Shown here: positions 18,201-23,531 of the stretch, piece after piece
How positions within the stretch are numbered: position 1 is the first letter of the stretch
Layout: every line of letters starts with the position of its first letter
Source of the DNA: Zygnema cylindricum
Taxonomy: Eukaryota; Streptophyta; Zygnematophyceae; Zygnematales; Zygnemataceae
Reading direction: 5' to 3'
NCBI GenBank assembly: GCA_037447655.1
Contig: JBBHKE010002887.1
Coordinates: 498,001 to 521,531, forward strand
DNA: 23,531 nt
The notes under the pieces: generated by a model
What the model was told of the DNA's origin: nothing
Databases searched by the model: none
What the model saw: the letters and a program-made list of their open reading frames with translations, nothing else
Made by a program: the position numbers and the translations under genes

Positions 18201-20682
18201 TGTGGTCTTCATGCTGCCATGGCTGGGACGCACAGTTGCTGGTACTACTGATTCCTCCACTGACCTTACCATGCTACCGGAACCACGTGAAGAGGAGATT
18301 GCTTTTATTTTGGAGGCCATTGGCGATTACTTGAACATCAAGGTTGGTCTTTCGTCTTTTCTCTACATGTATTCCATCCTGGTTGAGTGCAAAACCTCTA
18401 TAATGTTGCTGAAGCTGGGTGGTTACTACTCTAGAATGGCGTTGTCCTTCAATTTTGTTTCTGTTTCATTAGCATAAAGGGACGATAAGGCAATTCTTAA
18501 GCTTTTTTATCTAACATGTCTGTTATTGCATAAGAATGTTTGTGCACAAAGGTACGTTTCAATTTAGATTGTGTCATTGTGTAGATTCCTGTAAACTGCA
18601 AGAGAATTTTATCCGCGAGAAAGTTACATCCAGAACTTCTTGCTGACTTACAATACTAACCGGATCAATTTTATACTTTCTGGAAGACAGGTCCGTTGGG
18701 AGGATGTTCTCTCAGCTTGGAGTGGTATCCGACCTCTCGCTGTCAATCCCAATGCTAAAGACACTGCAAATGTCTCTCGAGACCATGTGGTGGAAACGGA
18801 TCCGGATGGGCTGGTCACAATAACAGGCGGGAAGTGGACAACGTATAGAAGGTGAGAAACATATGACAACGTGAGAAATCTCAAAGTTGGTTTTGCATCA
18901 AAGGTGTTTGTTCTGTGCCTGAGGGAGGGGAAGGCGGGGGGGGTGGGGAGGAGGGGAAGGAGGGGAGGAGGGAAAGGGGGGAGGAGAGCGGGAGGGAGGG
19001 AGGGTGAGTGGGCAGGGATGTTTTGCGCAAACAACTAATTGAAAGCGTTTGGGAAGCTTGCTCTAGCAAAAATAATTTTGTACAAGCAGGTAAGGTAATT
19101 CTATTTGGTATTTTGGATGTTGAGGAGATTTATGTTCTTCCAAATCTATGGCACTGGAACGCCACTGATACAAAATATAATAATATAAAAGACTCTTCTG
19201 GTCTTATATGGAGAGAGACTTGTCCTAGGGGTATCCAAATGTCACGTGTCTTGTTTCATTTATGCCTCCAGATTTACGAGCTGTTGGCATTAATACTGTG
19301 CTGTATTTTCCTTGGCAGTATGGCAGAAGATGCTGTCAACACTGCTATCAAAGTGGGAAAATTATCAAATGCGACACGTTGTATCACGGAATATTTGCCC
19401 TTGACTGGGGCAGAAGAATATGATCCGGCGTTGTTCACAGTTTTATCACAAGAATATGTTCGAATGAAGCAAACTTACAGGGGACATACTTTCCCAGGAC
19501 AGATGGACACAGAAACGGCAAAGCATCTGGCACGAGCTTATGGAGGAAAGGCTCCACAAGTGGCCACTATTGCACAGGTACACTACCCATTGATGTTAGT
19601 GTAAAGGAATTATTTGTGGAAATATGGGATTAAACTGTATCATACTAATTTACAGGGAGACGTGGGGACTAGTGGTTCACACTCTTAAATAGTGTAAAAA
19701 AACACATTTTGTGGTTTTCTATCAGTAAAAAGTCGCAGCCAAATTGGTGTTATCAACACTAACACGATGGGCAGTATTTTCATCCCATTCACCGAAAGTG
19801 AGGGGTAATCTCGATATATGTTCAAAATGTGCGAATCAGTGTGACATGCCAAGTAAACAATGAGCTTTATTTAATTGTGTGTCACAACAGGATTTTTTTT
19901 CAGAAAACTCGCATATTGCGGGCAAACAACGTCAGATTTTGTTATTATAACCCATAGTATTAATTATTCAGTGATGATAGTTATTATCAAAAGCATTCTG
20001 GTAATGTTGCTGTCTTGTTCAGGGTCCAACTTTATACTGTTCAATTTTGAAGGCTGAAACACCTGTTTTGCAAAAGTTCACTTCTTTCCTTTGACTTTCG
20101 ATTCTTGTCGTCAACCGTATCAGTTTGCATAGTATCAACTTGAAGTCAGATATGAGGTCTAAGGATTGCCATGCAAAACCCATAATATTTTCTTTCAGGA
20201 ACTTGTAAAAGGTATAGGAAAAATTCTTGGTAAAGGTGTGCTATATACTGTTTCTGTGAAATAATTGGTGTCCTTCTGTGTTTAAATCCTGTTACTTTCT
20301 GAGTTTGTTATCACCTTTATCTTCAATAACCTAATAACTGACATACAGGTGATGGCATATTGACGATTGTGTATTTTCTCTTGTATGGATGTTTGGACAG
20401 AATGAGAAGTTGGGAAAGAAATTGGCTCATGGGTACCCATTCTTGGAAGCAGAAGTTGCCTTCTGTGCCCGGCATGAGTATTGTGAGTCGGCAGTAGACT
20501 TTATTGCTCGTCGGTCTCGGTTAGCGTTTCTCGACACTGAGGCGGCATATCATGCTTTGCCACGTGTCATTGAATTATTGGCAACAGAACACAAGTGGGA
20601 TCGATCGCGCAAAAAGGCGGAATTGAACAACGCTAAGCTGTTTCTGGAAACATTTGCAGTGCGACGGACTGGGGCAGTGTAA
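15219..20682 (+). CDS. SDP6: FAD-dependent glycerol-3-phosphate dehydrogenase, mitochondrial (SDP6 type); complete, 8 exons
   Basis: The enzyme oxidises glycerol 3-phosphate to dihydroxyacetone phosphate and passes electrons to quinone at the inner mitochondrial membrane; in Arabidopsis it is needed for using seed-oil glycerol. Exons: 15219-15327, 15854-16069, 16609-16893, 17173-17425, 18072-18342, 18691-18851, 19319-19577, 20401-20682. All introns are GT-AG and phases agree; 1836 nt give 611 residues, near the Arabidopsis length. The N-terminus ([17 protein letters not shown]) is basic and hydrophobic, as for mitochondrial import. Seen motifs: FAD-binding GGGATG (67-72) with the Glu at 90 ending the beta-alpha-beta unit; [17 protein letters not shown] (98-114); PSSGVH; WSGIRPL (388-394); [11 protein letters not shown] (421-431). 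The C-terminal domain (exons 7-8) ends with the conserved [19 protein letters not shown]. It lacks the EF-hand extension of animal GPD2. The start has G at -3 and +4. Confidence 0.97.
15622..15853 (+). other. Open frame in SDP6 intron 1 continuous with exon 2 (possible alternative N-terminus)
   Basis: An ATG at 15622 opens a frame that runs 78 codons without a stop into exon 2 in the correct SDP6 frame. It begins [20 protein letters not shown], a hydrophobic leader unlike that of exon 1. A second in-frame ATG is at 15688. If a promoter inside intron 1 were used, the product would keep the whole FAD domain but carry a different targeting segment. It may equally be chance: no promoter or expression evidence is available. 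Confidence 0.25.
18921..19018 (+). repeat. G-rich tract with G-quadruplex potential in SDP6 intron 6
   Basis: Almost 100 bases of nearly pure purine with about fourteen runs of three or more G, including runs of eight and six. It begins about 70 bases after the intron 6 donor, and the G strand is the coding (RNA-like) strand. Such sequence can form G-quadruplexes in DNA or pre-mRNA and can promote R-loops. The rest of the window is AT-rich, so the tract stands out. Confidence 0.85.
19651..19700. repeat. Dispersed repeat fragment in SDP6 intron 7, related to MITE copy A
   Basis: Without gaps it matches 13391-13440 at 34 of 50 positions, in blocks that include GGAGACGTGG, AGTGG/TGTGG, CTTAAAT and GTGTAA. 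I see no terminal repeats here, so it would be an old or partial copy of the family. The similarity is modest. Confidence 0.35.
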
Positions 20683-22508
20683 TGGGTTGGAGCAGTAGCG
20701 TTGCATTGAAGATCATTGTTAATATATCTGAGTTTCTCACATTGTGTGATGGGGACAATCACATAGAGGTTGTCAGGCATGGATCTCGATATTCCAGCTC
20801 ATCTACCACAGTGCATTGGATCTGGGTTTTTGGTGAAAGGGAGGATCTGAGTTTTTTAAGGGAGGAAAAGCAGTTGGTTATTTTTTTCCTATGTTCAGGA
20901 ATGACTTGAATATAGGGCACATAAAGGTGAAAATTGTCCAAATCTCTGTGCTGATCATTTCCAGTAATTGCAGTTTTAAAGTGCAGTAAACAAATATCCC
21001 ATACACTCGAGGAATCTCGGTAACATCATTACGGGTCATTATAATTCGGTGACTATGTAGTTATGCCTTTTTCCAGCAATTCACAAGTTCATGAGTTGCT
21101 TATTGATGTGCGTTTGACACGGGCAACATTTTTTGGATTGAGACCGCTAAAGGCCCATGTTTTTTATGTTTTTTTTGTGTTTTTTATGTGTTATGATCGT
21201 TCAAGTAAAACGGATGAGGCTATTTTCAGTGAAGGTAACTCAAGGTTGCGTGTCCTATTCCTATGATGATGTAACTCAATTACTGGGCGTATAGATATTT
21301 GGATATACAACACTGCTTGTAAAAAAAAAAAAAAAGGGGTTGTATGTCTCCCAATTACAAAGCAAAAGTATATGCATATATGACACAGCTGGAGTATGTC
21401 AACAAGGCTTTTTCGAATCTTGTAAAAGTATGTACATACATGTCACAGCAGACTGTGTCAACGGGGCTATTTTGAATCTGGTCAAAGGTTCAAAGTTTCC
21501 ATTCTGATTGTGTTTTAATTTGTTCAAGGTCAAAAACCAATTACGCAATAGAGTTACACCCCTGGACAGATGGATGCAAATTCACTAAAGACAGAACTGC
21601 AAGTACATAACAGCAACTTCATGACATACAACACTGCCAGAGCAGCGTTGTCATTTTTGTATGATTGTCCACAGTGACCATAGATCAAAAGTTCTGCATT
21701 TTTACCCGTATTATACACACAAAAAGAATGAAATAAACAGAGTGCGTTAAGACTCTTAGAGAACTACACCTGATATGCACGTTGTGTGGGTGGAATATGG
21801 CAAATCATACGGAATTTTTGATCTATGATACAGACAATGTATTTTTTCTGCATGTTTCCGAAAAACTGATGGATTAACCTTCCACATGTAGATTGGCCTT
21901 TCTCTAATAATGGGTGAGATTGGCTCATTTGGTGAGTCATTGTGAAGCGGACACTGAAATGTGATTAAAGTACCCTTTCCTAAAATCCGTGCAATATAGT
22001 TGCGTACCAAAAATCAGAAAACTTCTCATGATACACATCACCAGGAGTTACTCCTACTGCTGTCAACAAACTGCAGAACTGCAGAGCTGTAGACAACATA
22101 CACGAAATGGATACTGTACAACCACTCACAGGAGCGTGAGATTCAGCATATATAATTCCTCTGTTATGGTCATACAGTCAGGTTTTGAACACAGCAATCA
22201 GGCTTAATGCTTCACTAAGTGTCATACATCCAAGTTTGCAATTGAGCAATCAAGAGCCATCACATCATGTGCCACCCGCACCAAAACTGTACAGACTCAA
22301 GTACACACATGCTTGCCTCATCATAGAAGCAATAATGCAGACTCATTATTAAAGACCATTCTGTAACATGCGGAACTGCATCCAACACTTAAAATCACAC
22401 ACACCTTACCGAAGGAGGAGTGCATAACTTGTTGATTTTGAGTTGTACACTCCAATATCCTACCTCCATATGCCAAACCAAAAGCTAAACAATTGTGAAT
22501 TCTTATCA
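20683..22508. other. Convergent intergenic region between SDP6 and UTP23
   Basis: Both genes end here (tail to tail, 1.8 kb apart), so it contains both 3' UTRs. There is no AATAAA close to either stop that I can see. Short open frames carry no recognisable motif. It includes a run of 14 A at about 21319 and the 60-bp tandem repeat at 21361-21480. No RNA gene was seen. Confidence 0.5.
21361..21480. repeat. Imperfect tandem repeat, 60-bp unit x2
   Basis: The units at 21361-21420 and 21421-21480 share AAAAGTAT, CATATATGACACAG/CATACATGTCACAG, TGTCAAC, GGCT and GAATCT in the same order at 60-base spacing; I estimate about three quarters identity allowing one-base gaps. It lies in the SDP6-UTP23 intergenic region. 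Confidence 0.8.
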
Positions 22509-23531
22509 TTATTCTGCTGTTTCTTTTTTTGCCGGCCTTCGCCGCTTTCTTCGTGATGGTTTATCAGGTGTAGCCTCCTGCATAGCCCAATCTGACTAAG
22601 TTAAATGAATACGAGCTATTTCACAAACCATGAAACCAATTGCTCCGTTTCATACATGTGCAATTAATGCCACTTTACTTTTTCCGCTGAGACTGTTGTA
22701 AGCTCATCAATACCGAATACTACCTTTATCAAGTCCATCATTATCTATGGCTTGCATGCACCGGAGAATTATCCACTTACCTTCGGGATTTTAGAAGAAG
22801 TCGTAGATGCTGCCCCCGTTTTTGCTTTTTTCTTAACAGAGAGAGGATTGGGCCCCTGCCAAATGAAAAATCTGTGAGCACTATAATACTCCACAAAAAG
22901 TTCAATACCGAAGGTGTGTGTAGAAAGCTACAGCGAGACTCTTCATTGGCGTAAATAACACTTATTTGGTGCCAGTTTTTTGCACCCATATTTACAGTTT
23001 CTTCTTAACGCTAATTCGGTAAGCACTCCAAAGTCGTCGACATCGACTGGACCTAAAATAGAATTAATAACACTAAAAAAATAACAAGTGACGGCGTAAA
23101 ATCTGCTTCATGTAAGCTACAGTTCAAATTCCAGAAACATTTAAATAATCATCCAAATCCAATTACCTTAGGGTGTTTCCGTTTGAATGTTGGCTTGTCG
23201 TTTTCTGCAAGAGTTTTGACTCTCCTGTGCTTCCTCTCTTCACCCTCAGCATCATCCACCAACCCTTCACTCCCGGTCCCTGATGTGCCATTTCTATTTC
23301 CTCCTACAGAAGACCCGACCTCATTATTGTTCCTCCTGAGCTCTCCCTCCCCATTGCTATATCGCCGAGCTGCCCCATGGCGATCTTCCAGTGTGCGCGA
23401 CTTTAAGATCTTTGCCTCTCTGTCAGAAAGGTGAAGTCGCTCTGCTTCACTCAATTTTGCATACTGTTCCTGCTGTTCTGACGGAGGCTCCAGGACCACT
23501 GCTGTTCTGTTCACGTATATCAATGCACCGC
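22509..23531 (-). CDS. UTP23: UTP23 small-subunit processome protein, C-terminal part (partial at window end)
   Basis: UTP23 is a nucleolar PIN-domain-like protein of the SSU processome, needed for early 18S rRNA processing and binding the snR30/U17 region. Only the C-terminal 168 residues are in the window; the PIN-like domain and zinc ligands lie beyond 23531. Exons: 23531-23167 (incomplete 5'), 22855-22781, 22577-22509, with GT-AG introns all in phase 0. Evidence: the frame entering at the window edge reads GALIYVNRTAVVLEPPS, then a helical AKLSEAERLHLSDREAKIL segment, matching the end of the PIN region and linker of plant UTP23. Exon 1 ends FKRKHPK, joined directly to GPNPLSVKKKAK, the family's hallmark (human has GPNPLSCLKKKKK). 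The tail is basic (SRRKRRRPAKK), as for nucleolar localisation. A Gly/Asn/Ser/Glu-rich low-complexity stretch of about 40 residues separates the two. The apparent ATG-less start near 23523 is only the window edge, not a real start. Confidence 0.9.

Noticed and set aside
22985-23055. A possible extra UTP23 exon (minus) reading VDVDDFGVLTELALRRN after a TTTTAG acceptor
   Set aside because: It would need phase 1, but the upstream exon ends in phase 0 at 23167. Joining 23167 directly to 22855 gives the conserved KHPK-GPNPLS junction, so this stretch is intronic.
1-23531. CRISPR array, prokaryotic defence or biosynthetic cluster
   Set aside because: No regularly spaced repeats with unique spacers and no prokaryotic gene structure; all recognisable genes are eukaryotic with spliceosomal introns.

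Overview
The window is nuclear DNA from a eukaryote, most likely a streptophyte: either a land plant of bryophyte grade or a charophyte alga. The genes have many short spliceosomal introns (about 130-820 bp, GT-AG). One encodes the plant-type beta subunit of pyrophosphate-dependent phosphofructokinase, and another a plant SDP6-type mitochondrial glycerol-3-phosphate dehydrogenase. Protein divergence from the Arabidopsis sequences I remember is substantial, so I do not name a genus. There are no bacterial operons, no CRISPR array, and no tRNA or rRNA gene that I can see.

Layout. Positions 1-2268 are intergenic and largely made of two non-autonomous DNA transposons of PIF/Harbinger type (179-929 and 1137-1925), each flanked by a TTA target duplication. 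At 2269-2733 (minus) two coding-like segments look like the remains or end of an unrecognised gene with a cysteine pattern like a PAN/apple domain. At 3326-9489 (minus) is a complete 16-exon PFP-beta gene encoding 566 residues. From 9490 to 15218 is a divergent intergenic region rich in transposon remnants: another TTA-flanked element (10043-10712), an inverted-repeat element with a strong hairpin (12401-12857), and two back-to-back elements of one TA-flanked family (13318-13516 and 13524-14138). At 15219-20682 (plus) is a complete 8-exon SDP6 gene encoding 611 residues, with a striking G-rich tract in intron 6. At 22509-23531 (minus) are the last three exons of UTP23, an SSU-processome protein; its PIN domain lies outside the window.

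How the genes relate. SDP6 oxidises glycerol 3-phosphate to dihydroxyacetone phosphate on the mitochondrial inner membrane. PFP interconverts fructose 6-phosphate and fructose 1,6-bisphosphate in the cytosol. Both can serve the glycerol-to-sugar route. They are divergently arranged, with CACGTG (G-box) motifs on both sides of the shared region, but a common control is only a suggestion. UTP23 acts in ribosome assembly and is unrelated in function. I found no clear new multi-gene system. The unusual content is the dense set of small transposons, the palindromes inside them, the G-rich intron tract, a possible alternative N-terminus of SDP6, and the orphan coding segments near 2.5 kb.
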